A DNA stretch of 64,000 nt from Palaemon carinicauda (GCF_036898095.1 NC_090765.1:38960947-39024946); one strand, 5' to 3'; shown: positions 10,242-27,800, counted from the stretch's first letter. The notes: generated by a model not told the origin, from the sequence alone. Made by a program: numbers and translations.

Positions 10242-12025
10242 GTTATTGTGATGTGTGTGTACCTCATTGTGTCACCTAAGCACCCTTCAGTCACAACCTG
10301 AAGAAAGGAATTGTATACCTTCCACAAAAGGTATTATTATGTATTGCTTTACTTGTTAGTTCATAGATAAGGTAAAAAATTAGACCACAGTGTAGCACTT
10401 GGTGAAATAGTATTCATTTATTTTGTGAAACCGAAAAAAAATCTTTGCCTTACCCTTAAAATGTACAGAAATGGCAAAGTAGGCTAGGCCCCCTACATAA
10501 TCCCAGTGTTAAGTCACTTCTGTATCCCGAAACGTTACCTTCTTGTATACCATTGCATGTGAAGGTGTAAGGAAATCTTACAAAGAGGGAGATGCAGTAC
10601 TACTGATATAATTTTATGTCTGGAGAGAGAGATAAGGTGGGTTTTATACCAAATTCTGTAAGGACTTTCAGATATTGTGGTAGCAAGTGTGTTGTATTAT
10701 CTACTGTAGAACATTTCATTATAGCGGTATTAAATCACAGTACTCTGATTTAAGCATGAAGGGTAATTTATATTTCCTTGTTATTGATACTTGTTGATTA
10801 TGTAGGTGAAGTCCTGTATTTAGTTTCTAATTATTGAACTAAGATTTGTTGTTCTTAATTTCCAATTGACTTATAAGTATATACAATTATATAACCAAAG
10901 TATACATGATAGGCTAAGGATATTTTAATACTTAAAGAATTAAGATGTGCCCATACAATTAAGGAAGTGAAATGTTGCACCAGTCAGTGTTCCTTGCTAC
11001 TCTGCTTCGCCCTATGTTAGTTTCTTGTACTGTACCAAGGACTGCGAAGTGATGGAACCCATTGGAGAGTAGAGATCCGTGTTTAAACACTGAATGACTG
11101 AATCTTAGAGTAGATGTTACCAGTATATTATGAAAAAAATGAATAAATATAGCAGCAGAGAGTCTGGTTCGGAAACACGTTTTGGTGTTTTTCCTTCCCT
11201 TTTTTCATTCTCTCTGCTTATTTTTATACTTCTGTGGACATTTTTATTTAGGATTTTTTTCTACCGTTACAGTTCCCGAGAACTCGGGAGATGTCTCTTT
11301 CTTTTATTCCTGAAACTACTACATTCCCGTTCAGATTTTCTGCTGCATGTATACCAATATCTTAATCTAGGTTTTATGTTTTTATTATAGAGCACTAAAT
11401 ATGCATTTCTGTAAGTATGATAACTTTATGCTGTTATTTATGTTAGTGATATCCCATAATCCTCCCACACTCCTCAGGCTGCTATTGGATTTTTTTTTTT
11501 TTTAATATTGATGATTTGCATAGTACAGTTAGTGAAAATTCCATATAAGGTTTGATAGAGTATAATTATGGATACAGACTTTTAACTAGGTCTCACATGT
11601 GTAGGACTTAATCTTTTAACATTTTTGGAATTGTTCCACACAAAAGGAAACACTGATTTTCATTAAAAAAAAAATGTAGGAAATGAAAGAAGATAATAGT
11701 AGTCTGACTAGATAATCAGAATAATGATACTGATAATAGTTTGGCCATTTGTATATATAACACTAGTGAAATTTTTGGCCATGTGACTGAAAAGGCCACG
11801 CAGCCTTTGTCACCTGTGGATGATGATGTATGTATGTGTATGTATGTATGTGCATGTATAGTAGCTTGACTGTGGTGCCTCTGAGTATCACTGCTGGGCA
11901 CTGTAACTTGTCATCCAGCTCCATGTATTACTGCTGTATGCATGTTTTGTTGGTATTTGTATTGTGGTTGGTAAATATAGCTTGTCAGATCACAAATCTG
12001 CTTCAGAAAATGTAATACTGTAATT

Positions 12026-12031
12026 AATAAA
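12026..12031 (+). terminator. Candidate polyadenylation signal AATAAA
   Basis: AATAAA within TTAATAAAAAG about 2.15 kb after the stop. Further AATAAA hexamers at 12204 and 12295 are equally plausible; no cleavage site can be fixed from sequence alone. Confidence 0.35.
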
Positions 12032-12442
12032 AAGTATATATCTTTAAATCATCCCCTCAAAATCTCTCAACCCCCACCCCCCAAAAAAAATTAAAAGTGG
12101 TTCTTGCCTGTATTTGTGAAATCCATGTAGACAAGATAGACCAACTGGTAGGTTATATTTTGGCCCCAGTGCCATAGGGAGGGAAGCGCCTGTAGATGCT
12201 CTAAATAAATCAATGCTATCTCAACAAGGCTTTTATTTGAATCCTTTGTCTTATTTGTGGTATACTTTTATCAATTTATGTAAGAATGGACTTTAATAAA
12301 GCTCACATGGTATTGAAATATTTATAATGTATTAGAAAATGAAAGATAGTCATGAACTAGTGTCAGGATTTTATGCACCTTTAACAGAGTATTCATTTGC
12401 ACGATCATATAGAGTATACTTCATGTAAAGATACACGCGCTC

Positions 12443-12444
<2 letters not shown>

Positions 12445-12522
<78 letters not shown>
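12445..12522. repeat. (TA)n microsatellite
   Basis: About 39 TA units just beyond the last candidate polyadenylation signal. Confidence 0.95.
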
Positions 12523-12525
<3 letters not shown>

Positions 12526-13513
12526 TATATATAATGAAACTTCCCTTTTCTTGCATCTTACGGTGCTGTCGTAAGGTGATTAAGAGTCCCAAATTAATTA
12601 ATAACTGACAACATAAGAGAACAACAATTAGTTGATATTTCGACCAACAGATGGAACACCAGTCGCAAACGTTTCTGCGACTCTCATTGTTTACAACTTT
12701 ACACTCCTTGAAGTTAAGTAACTGAAGTTCATAAACAAACGTTAGGACAGATCTTGGTGTACGATACTACAGTAGTTCTTTCTTGGATTGTAGTCTACAT
12801 ATTTCCATTTTGTGATAGAAGGATAGTGATAATATATGGACGTAATCCTGTTATATTAATGATAGAAGTTATTTTACCATGGATCCTGGTTGCTGACTAT
12901 AACGCTCCTCCAAGTGTTCGGTGACAATAGGCTATACTATACATTAGTGGAAGTATTGTATTTCATGCTTGGCTATATTGTGTTCTCTGGATGTGCGTTG
13001 ACAGGTAGAATCAATCTTGGGAAGTTAATTGTGCAGAACAGTAGTTACCGTAGTGCGTTTGTGTACTTCCCAAGCTATCACAAGGAACCGTATCCGTCCT
13101 AACCCAACCTGTCACAAGGGACCGTATCCGTCCTAATACAATTGGATGTGTAATGGCCGGGGAGCCGAATGCTACGTAAATAATACCTTATCCAATGATA
13201 AGGGTTAAAAATACGTAAGTACCTCTATTGATTAATATATGATTTACTAATTTCTCACACGTAGGAATCTCCTATAAGTAATAAACTAGTGCTGGTGGTT
13301 GTGGCAGGTTTAGTTTGTTTATGATAACCTCATTTATAGGTAGGCCCTATACAGGATTATCATGGGTTGACGATAAGCTAACTAGTGCAAGCATAAATTT
13401 AGTCAAGTTGTCACAAGTACAGCATGCTATAGTAGGTCTGTTCATTGTATAACCTGTACAGTTTTGTGCAGCATACTGCATATAAGGCTTGTTCTACTTG
13501 ATTAATCCGAACC

Positions 13514-13517
<4 letters not shown>
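12523..13517. other. Non-coding stretch with a 34-bp duplication
   Basis: No coding recognised. CACAAGGAACCGTATCCGTC is repeated with one change 34 bp downstream (13078 and 13112). Confidence 0.5.
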
Positions 13518-13555
<38 letters not shown>

Positions 13556-14210
13556 TACTATTATTATTATTAGTACTACTTGCTAAGCTACAACCCTAAT
13601 TGGAGAAGCAGAATGCTATAAGCCCAAGGGCTCCAACTGTGAAAATAGCCCAGTGAGGAAAGGAAATAAGGAAACTACAAGAAAAGTAAATAACAATTAA
13701 AATAGAATATCTTGAGAACATATATTTCATATATAAACTGTAAAAACTTTAAAAAACAAGAGGAAGAGAAATAAGATAGAATACTGTGTCCGATTGTACC
13801 CTCAAGCAAGAGAACTCCAAGCCAAGACAGTGGAAGGCCATGGTACAGAGGCTATGGCACTGTCCAAACCAGAGAACAATGGTTTGATTTTGGAGTGTCC
13901 TCCTCGTAGAAGAGCTGCTTACCAGGGCTAAAGAGCCTCTAATACCGTTACCAAGAGAAAAGTAGCCACTAAACAATTACATTGCAGTAGTTAACCCCTT
14001 GAGCGAGTAAGAATTGTTTGGTAATCTCAGTGTTTGCAGGTGTATGAAGACAGAGGAGAATATGTAAAGAACTGGCCAGACTATTTGGTTTAAGGTCAGG
14101 CAAAAGGAAAATGAGCCGTAACCAGGGAGAAGGATCCAATGTAGTACTGTCTGGCCAGTTAAAGGATCCAATAACTCTCTAGCGGTAGTATCTCAACGGA
14201 TGGCTGGTGC
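13518..14210 (-). mobile_element. 3' region of a LINE with (AAT)n tail
   Basis: Read on the minus strand, this runs from GAGATACTACCGCTAGAGAG (about 14195) through GGCCAGACAGTACTACATTG and ACCATGGCCTTCCACTGTCT to CCTCACTGGGCTATTTTC, TTGTAGCTTAGCAAGTA and an AAT tail at 13518-13573. I recognise the string as a very common decapod repeat 3' end; the assignment to a LINE follows from the shared 3' block and tail with the RT-bearing element at 14451. Open frames on the minus strand (13749-13976, 13977-14171) are spurious. Confidence 0.7.
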
Positions 14211-14450
14211 CCAGGGCTGTTGGTTTTCTTTTGGTATTTCCACTTTTGCCTGTCGGTAGCCTAGTCTTTTGAATTATTCAAGGCATGGGAATTGGTTGGG
14301 TGAACCAGCTTAACTTTAATTATTGAAATGAAGACTTCACTTGATTAGCCTAGATAATAATGTGGTGGGCAAATAACACATAGCCCACCCTTGAATGGTA
14401 AGCTATACCACATGACAAAAAGGAAAAAGGGTAATCCTATTTAGTTGGTA
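14211..14450. other. Unassigned spacer between two LINE pieces
   Basis: No feature recognised in these 240 bases; the two elements on either side lie in the same orientation. Confidence 0.4.
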
Positions 14451-16390
14451 TTATTATTATTATTATTACGAGCTAAGCTACAACCTTAGTTGGAAAAGCC
14501 GCAGGCTATAAGCCTAAGGGCTTCTATGCAAAAGTAGTCCTGTGAGGAAAAAAAGCGAATAAATAACCTATATGAGAAGTAATGAACAATTAAAATAAGA
14601 CTTTAAGAACGATAACAACATTAAAACATCTCTCATATATAAACTATGAAAAGAGTTATGTCAGTCTTTACACCATAAAACATATTGGCTGTGAGTTTGA
14701 ATTTTTGAAGTTCTACTGATCCAATTACCTGATTAGGAAGATCAGTTCACAACTTAGTCACAGCTGGATTAAAATTTGTAGAATACTGTTTAGTATTGAG
14801 CCTCAATATGGAGAAGGCATGACTATTAGAATTAATTGTATACCTAATGGTTACGAACAGGATGGTATTTTCTGGGAAGATCTGAATGTAAATGATGGTC
14901 AGAATGAGGAAAAATCTTATGCAACATACATAACAAACTAATTGAACGATGGTGCCAAAGATTGATATCTAGATCAGGAATAGGAAATTTAGTAGTAGAC
15001 CGTAAGTATCTGTCCAACAAAATAAGCTAAGAATCAACAGTTGAAGACCAGACAGGAGAACAATACTCGAAACAAGGTAGAATGAAAGAATTGAAGCACT
15101 TCAGAATAGATTGATCACTGAAAATCTTACAAGACTTTCTCTATAGGCTAAGCCAATTTTTTGTGCAATTGAAGAAGAGAGACCTAATGTGTTTCCCAAA
15201 AGTAAATTTTCTATTGAGAATCACACCATTGCAATAATTTTACCTATACAGGTATCTCTATTGTGGGACTCAGCAACCCCGGGTCTACATTCAGGAGATG
15301 GAATTGATGCATATAGAGTAGCATCATCTACATAAGCAACAAGGTTGTTTATTAGGCCAAACTGCATGTCATGTGTATATAGTATTTAAAGTAATGGGCC
15401 AAGAACACTTTCCTGAGGAACACCAGATATCACATTCCTAACTTACTATTGTGCCCATCAACAGCAACTCTTTGCGATCTATTACTTAAAAATTCAATAA
15501 TGATGCCAAGAAAGACCCACCCACTCTCAACTGTTTGAGTTTGAAAACAGGGTCTCATGATTAACATGGTCAAAGGCAGCAATAAAGTTAAGATCAATCA
15601 TACGAACCTCCTGATCACAATCAAGGGATTTCTGTACAGCATTGGGGATTGTAAGAATTGCATCACATGCTCCAAGCCCTTTATGAAAGCTAAATTACAA
15701 AGTAGGGAACAGATGATTACCTTCAGCAAACCTTTTAGATGTTTTGCCAGAAGACGGTTAAAAACTTTAGATAATATGGGAGTTATGGAAATTCTGTTGT
15801 AATCAGCTGGACTTGAGCTACCACAAACACATTTACAAAATGGAATAACATTACCAATTATCCAACAAGTGCTAAAAGAACTTCTTGATAACTTGCGCAA
15901 AATAACGGATAACTTTGGAGCTAAGAAATCTGCAGTCTTTATAAAAAAATCAAAGTAAAAATACAATTTGTATCTACACCTTCATAAGCATCAAGGCCCA
16001 TCAATAGAGCTTTAATTTCATGAGATCGAAAAGCTAAATTAGTTACTTTAGCCTTAGGAAAATAGGAATGAGGAAGATCTGCTTACTGTCAAATGCATCA
16101 GCCAAAAGGGTTGCCTTTTCCTTTGGACTGTGAGGGACAGAGCCATTTGGCTTAAGTAAAGGAGGACGTATTGCATCTACACTAAAGAGTGCAAATTTAA
16201 GGGTACCCCACCACCTATGAACCTAGGTTGTACTAGAAAGGGTTTCTTTTATGGTTAAATTGTATTCCTTTTCAGTTGAAGCAATAACTCTCTGAGCAAA
16301 ATTTCTAAGGCGAGTATAAGGTTTGGCTATGTAGTAAGAACAGGACTGCTAAACATATAGTTTTATAATGCCAATGACTAAAGGGCTAAG
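14451..16390 (-). pseudogene. Decayed CR1/Jockey-like LINE with RT remnants
   Basis: A minus-strand non-LTR retrotransposon, 5'-truncated (no endonuclease seen). In order on the minus strand: a pre-RT region with LLKPNGSVPHSPKEKATLLA near 16100; the RT start, KLSVILRKLSRSSFSTCW to SPADYNRISITPILSKVFNR (15690-15920); SGVPQESVLGPLL (about 15380-15430); the catalytic box as VAYVDDATL (about 15315-15345); and a C-terminal NPAVTKL.TDLPNQVI (about 14710-14770). It ends in the CTAGGTTGTAGCTTAGCTCG block and an AAT tail (14451-14468). Stops and frameshifts are frequent, so it is inactive. The longest surviving piece is the frame at 15598-15966. Confidence 0.8.
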
Positions 16391-16609
16391 GTCCTGATCA
16401 TTATCTTTATATGTAAATGGGTCTTGCAGACCTGTTCAGTCCTCGGTAGTTGTTTTCAACTAGTAATGAGGTTAGGTTTCAGTTTTATTTGTCTTAAGTT
16501 ATGCTGTTTTTAGAGGCAATACAGTTACACATTTCATACACTCAAGTATGAAACAGCCAGATCCTTATCCCAGCTCTACTTCTGGCAATGGGGACTACCA
16601 CTCAGTAAA

Positions 16610-16785
16610 AGTTAATTGTTTCTATGTATATACAAACCCTCGTTCTTTAATAAGAGTATGTTTTTAGCATAACTGGAACTCTGCTGTTAAAATTATAACA
16701 AGGTGTAAGTAGTTATTAGCAAATGGCTAGAAACCCCTCCCACCCTTTGTCAGCACACTTGAGTAGCCAGTAGCCACTTTATTTT
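16610..16785 (+). repeat. Left inverted terminal repeat of a DIRS-like element
   Basis: This stretch pairs, imperfectly but over its whole length, with the reverse complement of about 20490-20665. Shared landmarks are ATACAAA, CTAATA/TTAATAAGA, AACTCTGCTGTT, AAATTATAAC, AGTTATT and CAGCACACT in the same order. Inverted terminal repeats are typical of DIRS elements. Confidence 0.75.
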
Positions 16786-17970
16786 CCTCTGCTAAATGGT
16801 ACAGACTTTCAGTGTCCTCGACTGACTGTTTTAATCTTTTGCTTTTATTTTAGATAATTTATTGACAGATCATTGTGTGCAAGGAAGATTAAGTTAGAGC
16901 AGACTTGCATTTGTTTCTTGATAACTGTACCTGTGTGACAGTTGTCCGTGCAACCTGGCGAAATCCACATTCGTGTTCCTGTTAGACAGTAGTCCTGTTT
17001 GCTGTTTATTCCCTCAAGAGTGTTTTCTTATAATCACAAAGTATTCTTGATTGTACTATGTCTGAGGAAGAATGTTTGGCTGCTGCTGAGTGTGAATGGG
17101 AAGGGTGCTTCCCTTTTTTTCTTTATAGTCTTCCCAATCCTGGAAGGCTCTTGATACATTCAGTACTGTACTGTATCATCTGGTTGTGCTGTTCTTTTAT
17201 AAATCTTCCTCTTTCTCTTCAGGTGATCTTTGTGAGTGAGTTTTGTTGCCACTTATCTTCAAAGAAGTCCAGGAAGACCAATCGATAGGAACTGTATAAA
17301 CTTGACTTCTTCTGCTTCTCTCCCCTGCAAGAGAGAGTACAACCATCTCGCGTCGGAGACCAAAATCCAACGTTGCCAGTCAGGGCAAGGGGCGCCAATC
17401 TCTCTTCCTCCTCGTGGATGATCATCCATTACTGTTCCTTTATGTTATTCCTATCCTGCTAGGAAAAGACCACACATAACTTCTCCAATGTACTGTACTA
17501 CCTTCTACACACACTCAAGAGAATACATTACTTGGTATATGGTGCACACATCTACCTTCACTGCTCAGTCTTTTATGGAACTGAATATATGCACCCCCAT
17601 GTAGGATGATAGTTGTTACCCTATTTCCCTTCCCTCTTCAGAGAGTTCCAGAGACAACAACCCAGACCCGGACGTTCATATTGTACTCTGTCCCAGTGCG
17701 ACCAGTCACTTAAGAACTTTTGGGTTACACAATTTCTGGCCTGTGCTCCATTCTAGAATACTAGTGAAAGAGGAACCTGTGATCGATTTCATCGCTGGTA
17801 CGGGCTACAAGATCTTCCCGTCACAACTCCCAGATTTCCTTGTAGTCTTCTCTTCATGTTTTGTCTTCATGGGAAAGATGTGATTGCATTTTTCCCCTCA
17901 AAATGCAATTCCTCTTGCTTGTTCTCCAAAAGGATTGTTTCAGTCTGAGTCGACCGCACACCGCAATCAG
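16786..17970 (+). other. DIRS-like element, 5' internal region, no domain recognised
   Basis: This should hold the 5' UTR and a gag-like frame if the element follows DIRS organisation, but all frames are short (for example 17058-17288, Cys/Leu rich) and I recognise no domain. Confidence 0.4.
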
Positions 17971-18105
17971 GAACCATACGATTGAGAATGACACTATCGG
18001 GAACTACACAATTGAGAACCGTGTGATAGAGAACTACACAATTAAGAACCCTGTGATCGGGAACTACGCAATTGAGAATCCTGTGATAGGGAACCACATA
18101 TTCGG
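17971..18105 (+). repeat. 30-bp tandem repeat, about 4.5 copies
   Basis: Units start at 17971, 18001, 18031, 18061 and 18091 with an exact 30-bp period and no indels. The third and fourth units begin GAACTACACAATTAAGAACC and GAACTACGCAATTGAGAATC. In the frame open at 17861-18163 this gives a 10-residue repeat of the form N-Y-x-I-x-N-x-V-I-x. It lies directly upstream of the RT remnant. Confidence 0.9.
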
Positions 18106-18119
18106 AACCTATGCTTGTT

Positions 18120-18640
18120 TTTCAGATGGGTGTGAATTTTGGGCCACCAAGAAACTACCTTGACCGCAAGGTTTTCCAATTCAAGGTCCTATGCTCTGGA
18201 CTGACCAATTCCCTCTTAGTGTTCACTTAGCTGTTCACTCTCGTATCAGCTTGGGCTCATCCCAATGGAATCAGTATCCTTTGATACCTGGGTGACAGGT
18301 TGATCCTGTCTTCCTATCAGAAGCAAATAACTCAGCATTGAGACAGGCTCCCTGCTTTTTGCCATGATCCCCAAATTGGGAGAAGTCATGTCTCTCACCC
18401 TAGCATAGGACAGAGTATTTGGGAATGCTGATAGGTATGACAGCAGTGAAGGTCTTTCTATTAGATGACCACATCAGCAGACTCAGAAATGTAGCGCGAC
18501 CTTGTTCATTGCTGGCGAGTTTATCACAGATCCCTTCATTTATGCATAAAGAGACATTGGTCAACCGCCACTGATCCTCCCATCTGATTTCAGTTGCATG
18601 AGACTATTTAGCTTAGTGGCTAAACGACAAGAACCTCGTC
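18120..18640 (+). pseudogene. Decayed DIRS-type reverse transcriptase
   Basis: Residues read YLDRKVFQFKVLCSGLTNS, then LVSAWAHPNGISIL and YLGDRLIL, the order expected of DIRS/Ngaro-group RT (FQFKVLPFGL, AWAH, YLDDWLI). The catalytic box is YLGD (18285-18296) in place of YLDD, and an in-frame TGA (18282-18284) sits just before it, so this copy cannot make active RT. More stops follow. Confidence 0.8.
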
Positions 18641-19080
18641 AAGAGAATTCGCCTGCTTATCTTTACAGACGTGTTAAAGGAGGGATGGAGTGCACATCTT
18701 AGGAATCAAACCACCTTGAAGTGTAGATCTGGTGAAAAGAAATGCATGCACATCAATTGGTCGGAAATGAAGGCAGCTCTTCTGGTACTGCAGTCATTCT
18801 AACAGTATTTGATAGGCCGCTCAGTAGCGGTGATAAGTGACGACAGTACTGTAGTGGCATACATCAAAGAGCAAGGAAACAGCACATCTGCGAGTTGGCG
18901 AAGCAGGTGCACGTTTGGTCGTTATACAACGTACAGTAGTGAACTGGACAGCAAGGTTCATTCAGAACACAAGAAATGTAAATACTAACAAGAACAGTTG
19001 CCAGGGAGAAGTCATGGGCGCAGAGTGGCTCCTTCATCCTCTAGTGGTGAAGGACTATCCCAGCCCTACCTGTAAATGTG
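18641..19080 (+). pseudogene. Decayed DIRS-type RNase H
   Basis: Three RNase H landmarks are in order: IFTDVLKEGWSAHL (Asp codon 18668-18670), MHINWSEMKAALLVLQSF (from 18746, containing the catalytic Glu), and VISDDSTVVAYIKEQGN (from about 18827, containing an Asp pair). The region between the last motif and the recombinase is frame-disrupted. Confidence 0.8.
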
Positions 19081-19159
19081 CTGCAATGTTGTGATATCAC
19101 TGTCACTTCATGGTTGGATACTATCCAGCATCTCCTCTGGGCAAAAGGCTTTTTGCAAT

Positions 19160-19875
19160 GTACTGCATAGATGTTTAGATATCTAAGTAGATCCTTTGCT
19201 GACGTGTGCCAGGCAAAGTGGGGCATCTTCTGCGATTGGTGTTGTAGGAGGGAAACTTCTCCGGTCGGAGCCTCTCTGCAGCTACTAGCAGATTTTCTTG
19301 TACATATTTATCGGGAGAAGCTCCTTTTGGTCTCAGTGGTAAAAGGCTATTGCTTGGCTTTAAGCCAGGTCTTTAGACTGAAGGGCTTCTCAAGCGGTCC
19401 TTTAAGGCAAGCATGAAATACAGATCTGGCTCTTGAATACAGTACCTTCTCCCTCCTTGTGTTATCCTCAGAGATGCACGTAGGCAAACTTCATGGCATC
19501 ATAAGTGGATGCAGCCCATCAGATCACAGCCACAAAACTTTTTCAATAATACAGGTAGACTCGAGAAGATCTACAAAATAATATATCCTTCTGGCCATGA
19601 GAAATTATGAGTATATCATGCTTCACCTGAGGATCTATAAAAATCCGCTCAAGGTTGAGCTCATACTTATGAAGGCAAGAGGGATTTATTCTAGATTAAC
19701 CTTCAAGAAGAACCTGTCAGCGAGTCAAGTGTTAGAGGCTGGGGTCTGGAAACGCTGGACTACTTTCACGGCTCAACATCTGTGGTACAATATATACCTT
19801 AAGGCCTTGAAAATTTCTGGGACATGTGGTAGTTTCTCAAATAGTTGTGTAGCAAACCTACCTCCTTCATGAGAC
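19160..19875 (+). pseudogene. Decayed DIRS tyrosine recombinase
   Basis: The core-binding part reads SFADVCQAKWGIFCDWCC, then ASLQLLADFLVHIY and VVKGYCLALSQVFRLKGF (19180-19390). The C-terminal part, SASQVLEAGVWKRWTTFTAQ (about 19705-19770), matches the end of DIRS recombinases. The Arg/His catalytic segment between them (19420-19600) is scrambled, and the usual Phe-Tyr-Leu of the nucleophile region after the TTF motif is not preserved. Tyrosine recombinases integrate the circular DNA copy of DIRS elements. Confidence 0.78.
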
Positions 19876-20489
19876 AAGCATTTTGTCTAATATAGCAGTT
19901 GCAACATGAAGTTAGGATGAGAGGTAAGAAGATCTGGCCTTTTTCTTCTTTTCTTTCCCCTCTTGGGTACAGCAGTTGTGTTGTTATTCTCTGAATTAGA
20001 CGGTGATGCAAGTAAGCATCCCTACCAAGCAGTTTTTCTATATGAGTAGGTATAGAAGTATCTCTCCCATCCTCCTTATGAGGCAGAAGATACACGAATA
20101 TGAGCAACCCTATTACTTTTATGTGACCACAATCTTCAGACATCATATCCTTTAAGAATAGAGAATCTTCAGTGACCACCTGTGACCGGACAGGAACCTA
20201 GCCTATCAATGAGAATCTTTTCTCTGGTGATGTGAGATGGAGAGTAAGTATTTTCACACCTCTCCATTATACTGTTCAGACATAACAGAATATTAAATCA
20301 GCCATCTCGGTTATAGGGACTTCCTTCTTCCTTCGGATAAGTCTTATATTAAAAGAAGAGGATTTGCATATACAATATGTACAGTAGGAACAAATCACCA
20401 ATATTTAAGTATAATTTGTATTTTTCCTATCTATACAAAACCTGAATCCTTTAAGTTATGCTTCTTGTCTCAACTACCCTACAAGTCCT
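19876..20489 (+). other. 3' internal region of the DIRS-like element
   Basis: Lies between the recombinase and the right inverted repeat. The 126-codon minus-strand frame at 19799-20179 overlaps the recombinase and is a shadow. CCTATCTATACAAAACCTGA near 20430 resembles the terminal motif in the right repeat in opposite orientation, so the right end probably contains a second, internal complementary segment as DIRS elements do. Confidence 0.5.
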
Positions 20490-20665
20490 AGCCTAGCAAA
20501 GGCCAAAATGGTTATTCAGTGTGCTGGTGAGGGAGTGGATCATCCTCATCTGCCAATAACTAATGACACCTAGTTATAATTTGAACAGCAGAGTTGCAGC
20601 TACACAGGAAACATAATCCTATTAGAGGACTGAGTTTTGTATAGTTAAGAAAAATATAAATTACT
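20490..20665 (-). repeat. Right inverted terminal repeat of the DIRS-like element
   Basis: The reverse-complement partner of 16610-16785. Together they delimit an element of about 4.05 kb. Overall identity looks around 65-70% by eye, so the copy is old or the termini were never identical. Confidence 0.72.
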
Positions 20666-24680
<4,015 letters not shown>

Positions 24681-24736
<56 letters not shown>

Positions 24737-24880
24737 TTGCTAAGCTGCAACTCTAGTTGGAAAAGCAGGATGCTATAAGCCCAGGGGCTCCAACAGGGAA
24801 AATAGCCCAGTGAGGAAAGGAAACAGGGAAAAATGAAATATTTTAAGAAGAGTAACATTAAAATAAATATCGCCTATATA
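24681..24880 (-). mobile_element. LINE 3' end with (AAT)n tail
   Basis: (ATT)n at 24681-24735 is followed by ACTTGCTAAGCTGCAACTCT, GAAAAGCAGGATGCTATAAG and ATAGCCCAGTGAGGAAAGGA, the same 3' block as the elements at 5389, 13518, 14451 and 26339. Read on the minus strand, the AAT run is the 3' tail. The element is cut after about 200 bp. Confidence 0.8.
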
Positions 24881-26338
<1,458 letters not shown>

Positions 26339-26403
<65 letters not shown>

Positions 26404-26595
26404 CCAAGCTACAACCGTAGTTGGAAAAGCAAGATGATATAAGCCCAAGGGCTCCATCAGGGAAAAATAGCCCAGTGAGGAAAGGAAACAAGGAAATGAA
26501 TAAACGATATAAGAAGTAATAAAAAATTACAATAAAATATTAAAAAAAAAAAAAATAAAGACTTATGTCAGCTTGTTCAACGTTAAAACATGCCA
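26339..26595 (-). mobile_element. LINE 3' end with (AAT)n tail
   Basis: (ATT)n at 26339-26402, then CCAAGCTACAACCGTAGTTG, AAGCCCAAGGGCTCCATCAG and ATAGCCCAGTGAGGAAAGGA. It continues past an A-run to a TTATGTCAGCTTGTTCAACG segment related to the same point of the element at 14451. Confidence 0.8.
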
Positions 26596-27796
26596 CCACC
26601 ATCACGTAGTAGCCTACTGGATATGCGATTGGTTGTAACATTATTGTCTTTTCTATTATAAGGCTCAACGTAACACTTTATTCTAGAAGTTTAATTTGTG
26701 CTTTGGTCAAATTGCACAACAACCTTCCAAATAGACTAGTTGAATCATTAGTCTTGGTGATATTTTAGTATGTCTCATTGCACAGTTTCTAACTAATTAA
26801 ACTGTTATTCAACTCAGTAATAATGTATTTTCCATTTCATTGTGTCATTTTTCTTTTATCATTAATTTTTTACTTCTTACCTTTTTCGGACAGAGTTCCT
26901 TTTTCTGTTGGTCCCCCTGTACCATTCTGCTTTGCTTGCTAAGGCTGTAGCTTGGTTAATGATAGTCATAAGGATACCCATGAAATAGGGAACCATGTAG
27001 AGACTACTTAACTAGTACAATATCCCTGTATCTCGGATGCTTTCAACTTTCGTACAGAATAATTACCCGAAAAAGTGTCTTAAAATCCCGGACTAAAAAT
27101 TTTTATCTCACACGTTTTCCTGATTTTTAATAGCTACAGCACTGTTAAAACCTTAAAACCGAACTTAGCAGAAAGACTATGATTCAATACTATGTATACT
27201 ATCGATCTTGTTAAAAATGATAAATTCTAAAGCTTGTTAGTTGCAATTTTCTTCCACGAAAAAAAAGATATATATGGCACAGAAAATGTTAGGAAATCTT
27301 ATTTAATACTTACTTTATGAAGAAAAATTTTAAACCAAAAAAAGGTTGAGTTTTAGTTGGTACTCATACAAATTTAATATACCTTTAATTTTCTTCTGTA
27401 ATAGTAAATTACAATATATCGCAACATGACTTTCAGATACAACATAAAACAAGAAGCTAAAGAATACCCTTTTACATAGCTGAGAAGGAAACTTTATTTT
27501 TCTGATGAGATGTTAACCAAGTTACTTAATATGAATGTCCTGTTTTCAAACAAATCACATTTTTTCGACTATAACGTCTTATGGAATAAGCCGGGTGTTT
27601 TGGTCAAATCTGGAATGATGACAATTTAATTCAAATTTAGCATAAACAAAATTGTCAGAATGTATATTAGTTGAGAAATACAGTTCACGCAATTTGAAAG
27701 AAAATTTGTCATTTGGGATCCATCATGAATAAAGTTTTTATGGCATCGAAATATATGAATATTAGCGACATCGATAGTAAACATTCAAAGTCTAGA

Positions 27797-27800
<4 letters not shown>

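Larger units (their letters stand above)
9876..12300 (+). other. bab: Probable 3'UTR of the bab-like gene
   Basis: AT-rich, with no recognised coding after the stop at 9875, and free of the long microsatellites that crowd the rest of the window. That is consistent with selection on a transcribed UTR of up to 2.4 kb. AATAAA hexamers occur at 12026-12031, 12204-12209 and 12295-12300 (one more near 11142). The open frames inside it (for example 11130-11390) are Phe/Leu rich and unsupported. The true cleavage site is not determined. Confidence 0.55.

Noticed and set aside
17971..18105. Regular short repeats considered as CRISPR-like
   Set aside because: Units are contiguous with no spacers, lie in a eukaryotic retroelement and encode an in-frame peptide repeat.
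19799..20179. 126-codon minus-strand frame
   Set aside because: Overlaps the plus-strand recombinase remnant and has no recognisable motif.
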